Shown: one piece after another, positions 1-12,942 of the stretch | Layout: the number at the start of each line of letters is the position of its first letter | How positions within the stretch are numbered: the stretch's first letter is position 1 | Assembly (NCBI GenBank): GCA_037577475.1 | Contig: CM075189.1 | Location: forward strand, 14,724,339 to 14,788,338 | Source of the DNA: Chaunax sp. Z400 | Taxonomy: Eukaryota > Chordata > Actinopteri > Lophiiformes > Chaunacidae | DNA length: 64,000 nt | Direction of reading: 5' to 3' | Notes under the pieces: generated by a model | Database searches by the model: none | What the model was told of the DNA's origin: nothing | What the model saw: only the letters and a program-made list of their open reading frames with translations | Position numbers and translations under genes: made by a program

Positions 1-369
1 TTTTTAAATAAAGACATTTGTGAGAGCTTGCTGAGGAGAAATTGGTAAGAGCTCAACACAATAGTGGAATTTAGCCAACCCACAGCAGGAGAGTCACCCC
101 AGTCAAATCTTCCAAAGAACTAAATATCCGAGAGCAGTCAATACATTTCTGACCACCAGTCACAATGTCCAGTGGGAAAAAAAAAAATAATAATTTTCCT
201 CTAAATTATGTACTGGAGGTCATTTAAAAAGGAATCGCTTACAAGGAATGAATTGAGCTGACAGAAAAGCAGAGCAAGGTCAGGCGTGGCTGTTTGGGAG
301 AATGCAAACCCAGAGGTTATAGTGGTTACACACTTTAATGAATGTATTCCTGCTTTGGTTCATTCTGCC

Positions 370-655
370 TACGCACACTCCCATATTCTGGAAACGTTCT
401 ACAGGGTGGTAATAGAGAGCATCCTGACTGGAAGCATCACCGCCTGGGATGGGAACTGGACAGCGCTGGAAGCCCTGCATCACGCGGTATGCTTGGCCGA
501 GCGCACCATCGGGACTTCACTTCTGGACCTGCAGGGCATCTACACCAGGAGGTGCAGAATCAGGGCTCTCTGTATCCAGAAAAACCCCAGAGGAAGCATC
601 TCACTGCAAGTTGTACATGCATACATGTGTCAAATAAAAACCTTGAACCTTGACA
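370..655 (+). mobile_element. LINE relic, 3' end (CR1/L2/Rex-like)
   Basis: Read on the plus strand, the frame gives FYRVVIESILTGSITAWDGN, then IGTSLLDLQ and IYTRRC, which is the C-terminal pattern of fish CR1/L2-group reverse-transcriptase ORFs. Key spacing is eroded and the frame drifts after IQKNPRG. It ends in a short A-rich tail with a repeated CTTGA motif near 644-652. It is a dead fragment of a few hundred bases. Confidence 0.6.
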
Positions 656-741
656 TGTTTTTTTTGTTTTTTTACAGTGGGTCTAACAGAAAAGACAAAA
701 AGAGGAAGGTGAAGATGTCTGAACTGTGACAGACTAGACAA

Positions 742-845
742 ACTATTTCACTATTTATTTTACATTCCGTGGACCAAACGATTAATCAGTTAAACAAAAA
801 TGAATTGACTGGTTACTCAATAATGAACATAATTTGTTAGCTACA
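742..845 (+). repeat. hAT-like interspersed repeat relic
   Basis: The phrase CACTATTTATTTTACATTCC followed by GACCAAACGATTAATCAG matches the inner part of an abundant teleost repeat whose full copies end in TAGGGCTGCAAC-type termini. Assigned from memory of the family consensus; only a fragment remains. Confidence 0.45.
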
Positions 846-880
846 AAAATTAAAAATTCAAAGTCTAACAATTTCTAAAA

Positions 881-2254
881 TAGACAATCCGACAACCACA
901 GCCAATTAACATTTAGATCTCTCTCTAAAGCTCTCTTCTCCTACCCCTTGCACAAACACTGCAGTCCCTTTTAATGTCTAACAATTAATTCAACATCATA
1001 AATACCTCAAAGACAGTTAGAAATTGGGTGTAATTTCTCCTATTCTTCTATTATCACATCCCAAACGACAATGTGCACAAGATCTGAGTTCAGCATGAGG
1101 CCCTGGTAAGAAACTTGAACAGTACTCTAAAATATGTTAGTTAGTTTTCCACGATATTATGCTATTACACCACATGTAGTCTTCCTCAAAATGACCATTG
1201 TTCTGCAAAAATATCAAAGTAATGCCAATTAACAATAGGCCTGATCATTAAAAATTGATTTGTGGATTCGATTGAACCCCCACAGATAGCCTCAGAAAGC
1301 TCCATTTGCACCTCAAATCTTCAGAAGCTCCTCACCGCGCCCTCATACTCAATTTTTTTTTCTAGAAAAACGTCTGATGTGGTTTTGAAATCATTTGAAG
1401 TGAGAAATAGGCAATGCAGTAACAGAATAGTTAATCAGATCTTATTAACACAGCCTAACTTACTGAGTTTCATGAGCGGTGGTGTTCATATCCTGCTTTC
1501 TTTATTTTTCCCACACAAACTGAATAAAAACACTTATTTGTTTTAGTCTGAGATGCTGGTGCTATAGTATAATATCTAGAGGCGGTATATGTTGTATATT
1601 TCACCTGTAACATGTCTATATCTGCAATATTACTTGACCATAAGTTTCACGGATTGGCTCGAGTCCACCTTTGATGAAAAAACAGCTCCCTGTAATTGAG
1701 AACAGCTCCCTCTAATTGAGTTTGTGGGGGACCTGCAAAGCATTGAATCCAAAAATAACAAGAAACATTCCTTACCTGGTGGTCTTTCTTATCCCCCACC
1801 CTGGTGTAATTAAATTCTCACCCTACAATTTCATATTTCGCATGCAACGTTCAGAGTTTCCTTGACTATATCCACAAATTTGTGCTGTAATTAGATCATT
1901 AGCTTACATTTGTTAGGGCACTGAGAGGCAAAGAGGGACATGCAGTGAGTTGTAGTCTTTGGATCCTGTGTGGAAGGTGGCAGGTGGTGAACAACAGCTG
2001 GCTTCCCATGCCGCTCTACTCTGGTCACAACAGTCCTGATCCAGAAACCCCGTCGGTCTGCCTGGCCACCGGCCTCGCCTGCCACTTCCTCTTGGTCTGT
2101 GTTCCTAACCCATCTGAGTGCATTTGCCTCGTTCTTTGACTCTGATTCTTTTTGACTCTCGGATTCTTACTTCCTGGTTCTCCACACTCCCTCCCTTTTT
2201 TTTCTATCTCTCCTTTTTTCTTTGTATCATATATGTGACCATCAACTTCAGACT
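881..2254. other. No feature seen
   Basis: AT-rich DNA with no gene, RNA or clear repeat recognised. Confidence 0.6.
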
Positions 2255-2625
2255 TTATTACCTCCGCCAAGATTAAGTGATCAGTTTGGTTTGTTTGGCT
2301 GTTTGGCTGTCTATTAGCAGGATTACACTAAACCTACTAAATGGATTTTCCTGAAACTTGGTGGGAGTGTTGGGCTGGTGGTAGGGACAAACCCATTAAA
2401 GACTGGAGTGGATCTGGAAAAAGCGGTGGAGTCTTTTCCACTTTTTTGGACGCTGCAAGCCTTTTTCCACCGTTTTTGTCAATTATGCTTAAATTACTTG
2501 CCTGATTACCGTGAAACTGGCTGGAAGTGTGGCAATTGTCCAAGGGAAGAAACCATTGAACTTTGGCGTCAATCTGGATAAAGAGGTGGATCTGTGCTTT
2601 TTTCCACTTTTAACAAACACGAACC
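2255..2625 (+). repeat. Interspersed repeat, two diverged tandem copies
   Basis: TTACCTCCGCCAAG, a TTTG/GTTT-rich stretch, AGCAGGATTACAC and GGATTTTCCTGAAACTTGG follow the order of a repeat common in fish and other genomes. A second diverged copy of the AAACTTGG to GGATCTGG section follows at about 2505-2600 (GTGAAACTGGCTGGAAGTG, then AATCTGGATAAAGAGGTGGA). Family not named. Confidence 0.5.
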
Positions 2626-4857
2626 CTGAGGGCTACTTTCCCTACGACAAAAGTTATTGATAGATTCAAGTTCTAGGTTTATTTCTTTACAGTGAAAGAA
2701 TCTAAATACAGGTGTAATACATGAAAAGGAATGTAAATTGTGGGGACACTTTGGTGGAGATCTGCGGTCTCTTAATGTTCTTGTCAAGTGCTGTAAACAG
2801 AACAATTTAACTGCCAGCCCTTCTTTCCACAGTGTCTTCACAGGGCGGGGTCAATAGATTCAAGTCCTTGGTCTCAAATCACATCTCAACCAGACAATGC
2901 CACTTCTAAAAGCAAACAAAAAAACAGCAGAATTCAAAATAATAGATCAGAGATTTGCAATAATGCCTACATTCAGTCTGGCTTTTCAAACATCATTGAA
3001 GCACTTCCTGTTGACATATTTGGCTGATATTCCACAGATAACCGAAGATCTCAGTGAGGCCATAACGGAATGTGTGAAGAGCCTGAATGGATTGATCAGT
3101 GTCTTATTAGACAGATCGGAGCGGTGTGTTTGGCTGTGGGTAATGTTTTCGATGGGAGGGCGCTTTGGTCAGTGGTAATGCCGGCATGTTCTGAGCCCCA
3201 GGCAGCATCATATGAAGATATGCCTTGAAGGCATCCTCCAAGGCAATTTAAATGTGCATTTAATTCACACCTTATCACACACAGGATAAATCAACATCTG
3301 ACTCCAGGTCCTGGGGCCATCTGAATATGATATCAGCTCACCAGTCGGATCGGCTTCCTCTGGGTGTCTCTGAAAATATAATTAGTCTCTAAATCCGTGC
3401 ACAGAAAAATGAAGCATGTGCCCATGAAACGAGTGTATAGAACAGTAACCACAGGTGGGAAACCATGCTTGCAAAGGGACATTTCTGCTCTGCAAGCAAG
3501 CAAAACAGTTACGGAGTGAAAATCCCTGCACTTTTCTGCTCCAAGAGTACAGGTCTATGACTAGCTCAATCCTCCCTGCCTGCAACTTCCCTCTAAGTGC
3601 ACAAAAATCAACTCATGAGGAGCACTCAGTGTTCATGGAAATGTTGTCGACAGCAGTTTAGGAGCCATAAAGTATTTTTTCACATTACCCAGGACAAAAA
3701 ATGAGTTATACCACAAACAAAAAAAGTGTGTACAGACAGACGGATGCATGGGGAAATAGATATTACCCCCCCCCCCAAAATATATACCAGGGGTGATAAA
3801 AAAGGAGACAGCAGTTCTGTTTCCTGGATAAATCAGCTTTATTCATTTCAGTTCACAGAATTTACAGGAAATGTCAAACCAGTTCGACAAGAAAAGCCAA
3901 TCAACATCTGTCAATACCAGACCAATGAAACAAAGTCTAATTTAATTACTCTGCCCTGCTACTGTAGAGCTCTCCATCGATGTGTGAAGGTCAGACAGCC
4001 TTCTGGTTAGTTGGCTGGACAGTCCAGTATAGAGGGATATAGTGATGACCATGATATGAGTATTGATGCTCATTTTATTCAACAAAAAGAAGGTTTGTAG
4101 TTTCATCTCATGCCTAATGTGTAATTTCAACATTTATTTGTACTTTATCCAAATAAGAGTTTAATCTATCGTTCTTCCATTTGAACACATTATAAATGTT
4201 GACACCTGGGCTCAGCTGTCTTTTGTATGAACACCCCCGGAGCTGTCCTCTTCAAATTGTCTCCATCAGAAGCCAGAGTGTGGTCAGCTGGGTCTTGTTC
4301 TTTCAATTGCACCACTCATCGATTATAGAAGGTTGCCTCACTAATGAGGGGAGGTCAGCCCCTTCTTCATCTGTCATTGTCGTCCTCATCATCCTTTCAT
4401 TCCTGTTGGTTTCTATTCTTCTCTGCTCTCCTCTCATTGTCTGCCATGCAGCAGAATGTGGCGCGGGAGGAGGACACGTCAATGTTATCAGCGGGCAGCA
4501 GACGACAGCTTTGAGGGAGAAGCATGACTTTCAGCTGCTGCCCCAGTGGCTAATTACCAACACTTCTCATCCGGTCGGACCCCGGCTCACCCCTGCCCTG
4601 CCACTTGGAAAAACAAACCACCGAGCTATGCATGTTGGAGCCAACGCCATGTATGCTCACAAGTCTAGAGTCTTTGAGTTAGAATCCCAGGTCGAGGCCA
4701 TGTGAAGTCTTTTAAGTCTCTTATGATGTAATGACCGTCCTACCATCCACTGCAGGGCAGCTGGTCACATTGCATAACTAGATCTAAGAAATTCACAATG
4801 CTGTGATATCACCACTCAGCTGTGGCTTAGGAGACAGAACAGTCATCCACTTATTGA
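2626..4857. other. No gene seen
   Basis: No recognisable gene. A 169-codon frame at 4196-4705 (plus) shows no known domain, and a run of C occurs near 3766-3777. Confidence 0.6.
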
Positions 4858-4985
4858 GTCTACATGTGCAAGTGTCCTTGAGCAAGATGCTGCACTTGTA
4901 TTGCTGTGAGAATAGATACTGCTGCTGATGAGCAGGTGGCCTCTGGTAACCTCTGCCACCGTGGTTGAATGTTGGCTTGGCCATT
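4858..4985 (+). mobile_element. tRNA-derived SINE relic (3' body)
   Basis: GTGTCCTTGAGCAAGATGCTG, then GATGAGCAGGTGGCC and CCTCTGCCACCGTGGTTGAA, follow the body of a widespread teleost SINE. The tRNA head with A and B boxes is not visible, so this is a truncated old copy. Confidence 0.5.
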
Positions 4986-5180
4986 TGCCACTCCTTTATC
5001 CACAGTATCACCACTGATTAGTTGATTGGTATAATATTATTTCATCACTTTAACAAATCCAATGTGCATTTACAAAAGATTATATTTCATTACAACCATA
5101 GAAGTTAGTGTGACACCTGACTGCAATGCAAACATTTTTGTAACATTTAAATGAACGTTTATTTGAATGACATTTTTGTG

Positions 5181-5484
5181 CAGGGTTTCTGCAGGTTTCA
5201 AAAAGTTAAATATAAGACTTTTTAAGACCTTTTCAAGACCAGTATGAATTAAATTTAAGACCTCTTTCACATCCATCCATCCATCCATCCATCCATCCAT
5301 ACATACATACATAGATAGATATGAAAGACCATTGGAGTCCCAGTTACTTGCAAAGTAATGTATTCACAGAACTGTTTGCACACAATAGTGTATACTGTGT
5401 ACATTTATGTGTATGTTTTTAAGGCAGGACAGAGGCATTTAAATGAGCACATTTGAGACTTATTAAGACCTCATGGGAATCCTG
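5181..5484 (+). mobile_element. MITE with CAGGGTTTC-type ends
   Basis: The left end CAGGGTTTCTGCAGG and the reverse complement of the right end (CAGGATTCCCATGAGG) form a short diverged terminal inverted repeat. Inside are several TTTAAGACCTTTT-like phrases typical of this teleost MITE family, plus an ATCC/ATAC microsatellite. No clean target duplication was seen, so the copy is old. Plus is used for orientation only. Confidence 0.55.
5271..5320. repeat. (ATCC)n/(ATAC)n/(ATAG)n microsatellite
   Basis: Tetranucleotide repeats change from ATCC to ATAC to ATAG within 50 bp, inside the MITE at 5181-5484. Confidence 0.9.
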
Positions 5485-6920
5485 TTGCGCTTCGAGACTT
5501 TCTGTGCTCTGAAGGTTTTTGGATCTTCAAGCCGATTCAAAGCTCCAGAACATGATATTTCATAGAAAGAAGATTTTTTTATCCACCAGGAGTATTACAA
5601 AGCATTCATTCCTCTCTAAAGGCAGAGGCTCTTGTGGTATTCAATCTCTCTGTGCTCCAGAAATATTCCCTGCTGTCCTCGTCCAATGACGAAGACCCCC
5701 ACCGAGGGTGAAGCATTCTCACATGACAAATAAAAGAATAAAAGCTATTGGCTGGTTGTTTCGGCAGAATTCAGAGAAGGTATAAGTCAAATGCAGCAGG
5801 AGCAGGAGAATCAACTGAAATTAATATCACTTGGATGTATTGTTTTGTTTGAACGACTGAATTAAATCGATGAAGTCATGGATCCTGATTTTTTTTCAAG
5901 GGACAAAAAGTTTGATATTTGCTGCACCAGAGTACAGACAGCCTATCATACGGCCGAAGGCAGTTTCTGATCAATACCAATAACCCTTATTTTAACAGGT
6001 GTGATTTCACTGTCTGACACAGGCTGCCTTTTTATCCCAACACAAAAACTCCATATTCACTGGAAAATTAAAAGGATGCTTTAAAATGAATGTCAGTTAC
6101 AAGCCTGAATAACACGTAAACAGACTGTGGGTGGGGACATTTTGTCAATACTATGAATTCTGGTTAGAAAAACAAGCTGATCATAGCTGTGGATCACATA
6201 ATGCTCCTTTGAAATGTTAGTGTGGTGTACTTACTGCTCCTTTTCAAATTGAAATCAAATAGCATACACTAACACAAGTGCATAAAACTTAATCAGCCCA
6301 TATAACTGATATTCCAAGGACATTTAATTTTGAGGAACAATGCATGACATTGATCTTATTGGTCATTTAGCAGCCACACACAGACCTATTATCAGACCTA
6401 GTATCTGATATTATAATTCAGTTAGCTGTCACCGATTCAGCTCTATTCACAGCTTGAAATTCCATTAATCTACAACTGATACACATCATCACCAATCAAA
6501 AGCCATCTCAGCTTTCTATAGATGTCTTTGTGGGGTTTTTTTCAGGCAGTTGCTTTGTGAAATGTGAGAAAGGACCTGTATAAATTGTATTTTAATCAAT
6601 TGGGTGAGCAGCAACAAATGAGTTGGCTCTAGGATCGATGTAGCTGTTAAGTTTTATGGGATAGTTTAAAGTAGCAAAGAACACAGATTGATTTTCAAAT
6701 GCGATTAGGAATGGTTTGCTGGTAAAAGGGACACTGCAGCCATAACCGCACAGCTGTATAATAATGATTTGGTGGAAATGTCACAAAAAGTTTTTTTGTA
6801 TTTTTTTAAGTTTAAAAAACTGACTTGTTTGCTTTGCTAGGAGAATGCCACTTATTTTATGAGTACATTGCAGATTAGATGAAATCTACCAGTATCCAAT
6901 TCCTTTAACAAATTATAGCA

Positions 6921-7140
6921 CTAAGTCTCAATTTTAATTATTGTATTCCAGCAGCATCTGTGGCCACTGCAGCTGCGTGTTTGTGCAGCTCTTGAGGTGT
7001 GTTTTCTAGCCTGTGCAATCATGTAATTACACAATTTCAACTCATTATTAAGTCTATTCCATTGTCTGACACCCACAACTGAAACACATCTGCATTTTAC
7101 ATTAGCTCTCACTTTGAATGTTTCAAAGATAAACAACCCT
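6921..7140 (-). pseudogene. Possible non-LTR retrotransposon C-terminal relic
   Basis: The minus strand reads KVRANVKCRCVSVVGVRQWN followed by RLNNELKLC, a pattern seen at the C-terminus of some fish non-LTR retrotransposon ORFs (an ISVVGVKLWNSLN-like phrase). About 70 codons stay open. The rest of the element is not recognisable. Confidence 0.4.
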
Positions 7141-8325
7141 CTTTATTAAAATAATAATTTTAATTCCCCTCTCTTAATTTGAAGAAACTTTGAATACAGC
7201 CAGGAAGACTATTGTTCACAACTCGAAAAAGTATTTCCAGTGTTTTTAGATACATTTGGAAATATTAAGGTGTAGGAACAATTCATATTAGAGACCACAG
7301 TTTAAGATAGTGAGATAATAGTGAGATAATAATAGTGAGATGTTTCTTAAGTGTTTTCATTCTCAAATCAAAATTGAATATGAATATTTGTGTAGTATAT
7401 AAGTTGTTAATTTACAATAGTATGTCACTCAAAATAAGGAACAATGTGATAATATGTTCCCCACATGAAAGATAGGTTGATCTTACAGTGGGTTATTCCT
7501 CAGTGTCTAAGTCTAAGATGTAATTTCAGCTTTAAATTTCTTGTTCAATTAAATATCTCCAGGAAATCAATATATTGGTACAAATTAAAAATGGATGTGG
7601 TGTTTAGACACATTGTGTTATTAAGAGGATGCAATGTCTTTACAGTACATTAAGAGTGAACCTCGAAGTTAAAGAAAAGCTGATTGTTTCTCTTGTGTTC
7701 ATCTTTAGTAGCTATTTGATTAGACCATGAAATATAATAAGAAAGGAACCTGCCATGGGTGTTTTCTCGATATTCAACTAATGAACCATGACCGCCATGC
7801 TTTACACAGGAAAAACAAACAAAGTGGGGAAAAAAAAACATGCAATAAGCTATAGCCATGGGAGCTGTCAGCTGGTCAGATTGAGGTAAATGCAAAGAAA
7901 ACACTTAATAAGAACTAATGGGTTCCTTTAGACATTCAGCTTCTGTGTAATTTACCTCCCTTATAATGGTCACAGCTGACAGCAGCAGTAAAGATCGGAT
8001 TTTTTTTTTTTTTTCCACATGCCTGCACCCGCTCTGGCAGTGTGGTGTGTTTTTCTATTGTGCAGCTCAGCGGGGGGAAAGCTGGAATCAGTGTTGGAAA
8101 TGTACCAAATCACATTTAGGATTGTCTGTCTTTCCAAGCGTGTTGGCAGGATTGCATACTGGCTTCTACGTGCTACTGTCTTAAACAAACAAGACTCCAA
8201 TCCCCTGATATTACAGCACAACCCCTAGAGGTTCAAAGGCATTAGGCTTTTTGGATCATGGCAATAAGTTACAATTAGCTGATGCTGGCTGTGTCACTAA
8301 AAACACCAGCGAGTCTTAGGAGCTG

Positions 8326-8343
8326 ACAGCTGCTAGCAGCTGT
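8326..8343. promoter_or_regulatory. 18-bp palindrome with two CAGCTG E-boxes
   Basis: ACAGCTGCTAGCAGCTGT is a perfect inverted repeat holding two CAGCTG E-boxes, the type bound by bHLH dimers. It sits in gene-poor DNA; function is inference only. Confidence 0.35.
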
Positions 8344-11098
8344 GACTGGGTCAGATATAGATTTACATAAACTGTACAGATGTTTAGAAATGTCCCATTT
8401 TACCTTTAGTCATTCTTTAACAGTTTAGACTCTAAACTGTATGTAACTGTCTCTAGACTCTTCAGCAATGCACTGAGGGACTAGAGTTGAAATTTGCATT
8501 TGCTTTACCAATAAATATGGTTATTTAAGTATGAAGTAAGTCTGAAATAACTAAAACTCAACTAATATTTTTATACAGTTGTATTAAAGCTGCAGAAATC
8601 ACACTGAATATTGTCTCAAAAGAGCAACAGACCCATAGATAAAAGAATCTAGAACTAAAAAAGTATTTATTTTCCTCTTATGCGTTATTTCTTATTTGAT
8701 CATTCAATTAATTGTTGGACTGAGCAGCAGAATACATATGGCTGCAGCTACTTCTGTTAGATGTCAACTGTTTTATCGGTTTGGCAAATTAATCATTAAT
8801 AGGATGGAACAGCCATTAAAAAAAAAACATTTCATGGTTGACCTCTAACAGCCAGTGTGCACCTTTAATTGGTATGCAAGGAGTCAGTGGGGCTCAGCAT
8901 GGAAAAAGGATCAGCTTTATGAAGGATGCATATTCATTTATTTTCACACAGGTCACTTGTATATTTAGAAACTTTGAGCTGACCTCCAATATGCCTGCTG
9001 GCAGTCTCACAGCAGCTCCTGTGCACATAAACATATGGCATTATCTGAAGGCAATGCAGTCAAATATCATGCTAGCTGGGGCCCAGTAGCCTCAGTAGTG
9101 GGAATATTAATAAATATTTGAAAATTTAAAGGTGCACTGTTCAACAAGATCCATTCATTTCCAGTGAATGAGGCTGATACAGGAGCATTTTAATTTGAGC
9201 ATTTATGACATTTTGTGTCATCTCTGAAAAGTGGCATTAAGGTTGGGGGGGGGGGTTGCAGAAGTGGCAGACGGTGGTACGTGTGCTGTAATTTAGACTT
9301 TGATTGGGGGCACACAGAAAAAGCCTCCCCCCCGACCATTAAGAGTTACAGAATCCCTTCGCTTAGTGTTCACAAACTGACCTTGAGTTGAGAAACTGAG
9401 GGATGGTAAATGTTTTACAATTTTAGGTCTGTTTGAAAAGCAAAACCGCTCAGACTCCAGCAAAGGTCATCTGGAAACTCTAGGATGTTCACGGCCGTGC
9501 TTCTCTCTGGTTAGAGCTAAAACACTAATCCATACATTATTTCACAGGAGACTGAGGACATGCTCCATCACTGTCCTGATTTCAATGTTTTTTCATCCAT
9601 TCCATTATTTCTGTCAATACAGGCTATTTTAACAGCTGTGTCCTACCGACTGTTGATGAGTGAAGCAGGAGTAAAAGCATGCTTCTCGCTTCTATGGATT
9701 TATTGATGCAATAAAGAGGCATAGGAGAATATTTCCGGTGGATTTATCCTTTGCTTTTAATGCAGTTGTACATAGAGTGAATACTTTGGTTATACTACTA
9801 TAAGTGAACAGGTTGTTTTGGGGTATCATTTGTCTTAAGAAGGCCAGGTTACTGTCAATCAACCTGTCTGCCTGCCAACCAGAGATCGTTGAGCATGAAG
9901 GCAGAAACACTCGGTGAAGGTTGCTCAGTCCAGCCTGGTTTGGTTTAGAAAGTAGAACTTCATTAACTCACCACGCATGTGTTAGTTGCCACAATGGCTG
10001 TTTTACCCCAGGTGCAAACAGTTTTCTTGGCAACAGACACCTGGACACAAACTATGTGCTGAATACAAATTGCATGCTGCAGAATATTAACGTCATTCCA
10101 AGAGAGAATCGGCTGAGAGCAAATCATAGAAATTGAATCATCTGTTAATGTTATTGCTTCACGCCTTCACCTCAACTCACCCGACACATTGGGAATAGCT
10201 ACATCCTAATATGGTATTACTGGGCAGGCGTGTTGTTGTTGTCTTACAAGAAATATAAGAATAAGAAACTGCAATATTTGGGCTAATTATTCAACTTTGC
10301 TATGAAGTTGCATCAGCATAATTACACCGCAGACTATCTAATTACTCTGTGTTATTTTGTGTTATTAGTAATTGTATCATGTATATGGAGAGTTTGAGTG
10401 AAAAAACACTGCAGCTCCATAAACAGTTTCAGCCATGTTTAATAATGCTTTCCTCATTATGCTAAGAGCTGCAGGGTGTTTACTGCTGCAGCTGCTAATA
10501 TGATGCTATTCTAACTTCCAAATGTTTTTTTTCTTATTTTGAGAATGCACAGCAGGGGGACGGCTGAAATAAAGTCACTGAAGTTCCACCGGATATTGGT
10601 AATGATCACGGCACAACAGTGCAGGCTGCTCCAGTCTGAATTTAGCCGTGAGTGTGCTCTCAAGAAGAGACAACTGCCTCCCTCTTTGCATATATTTAAT
10701 TCACTCAGAATCAAACTTATCTATGCGTTAGACAACACTATGCGTTATCAGAGAACTGGTTTCTTCTTTGCTAGAACTAAACATTTAGCAGCGGTAAATT
10801 CATTCCTGCTGGTTCGCAAAAATCTCGACATCCTGATAAGTTTTTCAGATATCTGTACCCAAGCTGCTCATATTTTTCCTACATCAGTCAGACTCTGAGC
10901 TACCTCAGGCCTTTGTAATGCAGAGATAAGTGGTACTTAATCATTCTTTGCTATAGATCATATGGATTTCATTTTTCCGTCCTTCCTCTCTTCCTGTGGT
11001 TCCATTTTATCTAAGCGCATGGAGCTTATTCTTAAATGCAAAGTATGTAATATTCGCTGCTAGAATTTCTCAATCAAAATGAAAGACATAATTACATG

Positions 11099-11546
11099 TA
11101 GGGCTGCAAAATATATCATTTTAGCATCACCATGGGAACTTTTTCTGTGTGCAATAGTCACATTGTAAGACATGCAATGTCAAGCAAGGCAAATTAAATC
11201 AAACACATCATCTTACATGTTTTTTCTGCTTGATGCAAAAGGAAAACTTGCAAGGTTCTTCCATCACTGATCTAAGAGAAAAGCCTAAGTCTTCCAAAAT
11301 GTAGAACAAGCATATATTTTAACATCATTAGATGACTGAACCGACTGTGGTAGAAGAAGGGGGGAGAATTTGTTTTGTTAGAAGAGGAGAGACTTTTAAA
11401 GAGCCCAAAAATATGAGAATTATTAGTAAATATGACTGTATCTGGTCATGAACAATATTACACACATTTTCAGAAAGCAATATATATCATAGATAAAAGA
11501 AAAAGATATTGCAATGTCAGTTTTTTCCCAATATATTGCTGCCCTA
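11099..11546 (+). mobile_element. hAT-like MITE with TAGGGCTGCA ends
   Basis: The left end TAGGGCTGCAAAATATAT and the reverse complement of the right end (TAGGGCAGCAATATATTG) form a terminal inverted repeat of about 18 bp. Inside, GCAATAGTCACATTGTAAGA and TTGCAATGTCAGTTTTTTCC are phrases of a common teleost hAT-like MITE. The flanking 8-mers ATTACATG and ATAGCTTG match at five of eight positions, possibly an eroded target duplication. No transposase is encoded. Confidence 0.65.
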
Positions 11547-12942
11547 ATAGCTTGGAATCATTTGCATCAGTTTTTGTCCTCATTCTAAGAAAAACACGAC
11601 TGCTATTGAAAATGTTCCCAAACACTCTTTGACTCTCTCTCAGATGTGAAAACTGTTACCATGAATAAAGATCTTTTCACATCTTCACATCAAAAAATCA
11701 GACATAAGTAATTCTGTCCTTAATGCTACAAATGTGTTTTTTTTCTGAATATGGCTAAATGTTGTGTGAAAGTGACCATCCACATGCTAATGGTTCAAGG
11801 TTACTAAGCGGACAGCATTTAAATGCACATGTTGACTCAAGATATTAGGTGGGCAGCTGGTGAAAATAACACAAGGCAGGATACAGGAATAATATCATGG
11901 AGCTGATTGGTTGGTCTCCAGAGACAGTGGAGGGGAAATGGGTGGATTGCAGACTGGATGGTGCCATTAGACTTCCATTCTCCCTGCTGTAAGATTGGTT
12001 TCATAGCATCTGTGTCTAACATGTGTATCTGCAGCTCAACATGACTCTGGTGTTTGAGGTACGTGAGAAGCCACAGCCATGTTCCCATTCTCTATATTCC
12101 CAGCACGTTTGCATACAAATTCAGTGTTTCTCACTGATTTTCTTTTAGCACTAAAATGTGATAGTGGTCTGTTCATTACATACAACTTGGCCGATTCCAC
12201 CTGGGTCACTAAAACAGTAAACCTGAAATGATTCCATACCAACTCACCCAGGACGTCCCATTATCTGTGATGGATTTTCTTGACAAAACAACTTCTATTA
12301 AAATCATGGGACTTTGTAAAATCCTTGGTGCATATTTGTATTAGTTATGAAATTTTGAAGTTTGGCTCTCACAGCTTCACAGCTTTACCAATTGCTCATT
12401 TTTCAGTGGTTTGGGTTGACATTTCTACAGAACAGCCAAGAAACTCAAGGGATCACAGAGGAAGAGCCGCAGATCCACGTTTCAGTGCCTGGATTCGAGT
12501 TGTTTCTGGGAACTGCAGGGATCCATTTGTTCCTCTTTCTTTCAGTTTCTGGCTGTCTGTAAAAACAGAGAGCTCAGATTTCTTTTTATTTTTAGTTGTA
12601 CAGTCAAACAAAACAAAAAAACAGCTTGTTCCCACTTTCGATGTGTTTTTTTGTGTGTGTGTGTGTTTTCATGGCATTTAAGCTGAACGGTATCAATGAC
12701 ACTTAGTGAAAGCTTTCTGCCACTGGGGGTAATCGCAGTGACTTTCCTCTACTGTGACATGACATGCCTCTATTCTGGGTGAGTTGAAAGGGAACGATCC
12801 ACAATAAAACACTGCAGCCTGTATTCATGTTGATAGTCGTTTGATTGGAGGAAAGTGAAAACTAGGTGGGATATTAATTTCTGAAAATTTATTCTTTCTT
12901 AGGTAAAAAAAAAATGGAATTGGTTACTTTTATTCATTTGAT

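Larger units (their letters stand above)
5485..11098. other. No gene seen apart from relics listed
   Basis: Apart from the possible retrotransposon relic (6921-7140) and the E-box palindrome (8326-8343), only AT-rich non-coding sequence and a G run (9245-9255) were seen. Confidence 0.6.

Noticed and set aside
286..729. Full 147-codon frame as a host gene
   Set aside because: The recognisable part (370-655) is a retrotransposon C-terminus; the ends read into AT-rich flank.
4196..4705. 169-codon plus-strand open frame
   Set aside because: No known domain, no family resemblance, no splice or promoter support; contains one hydrophobic stretch only. Length is possible by chance in a 64 kb window.
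10539..10898. 119-codon plus-strand frame
   Set aside because: No similarity recognised and composition is like the surrounding non-coding DNA.
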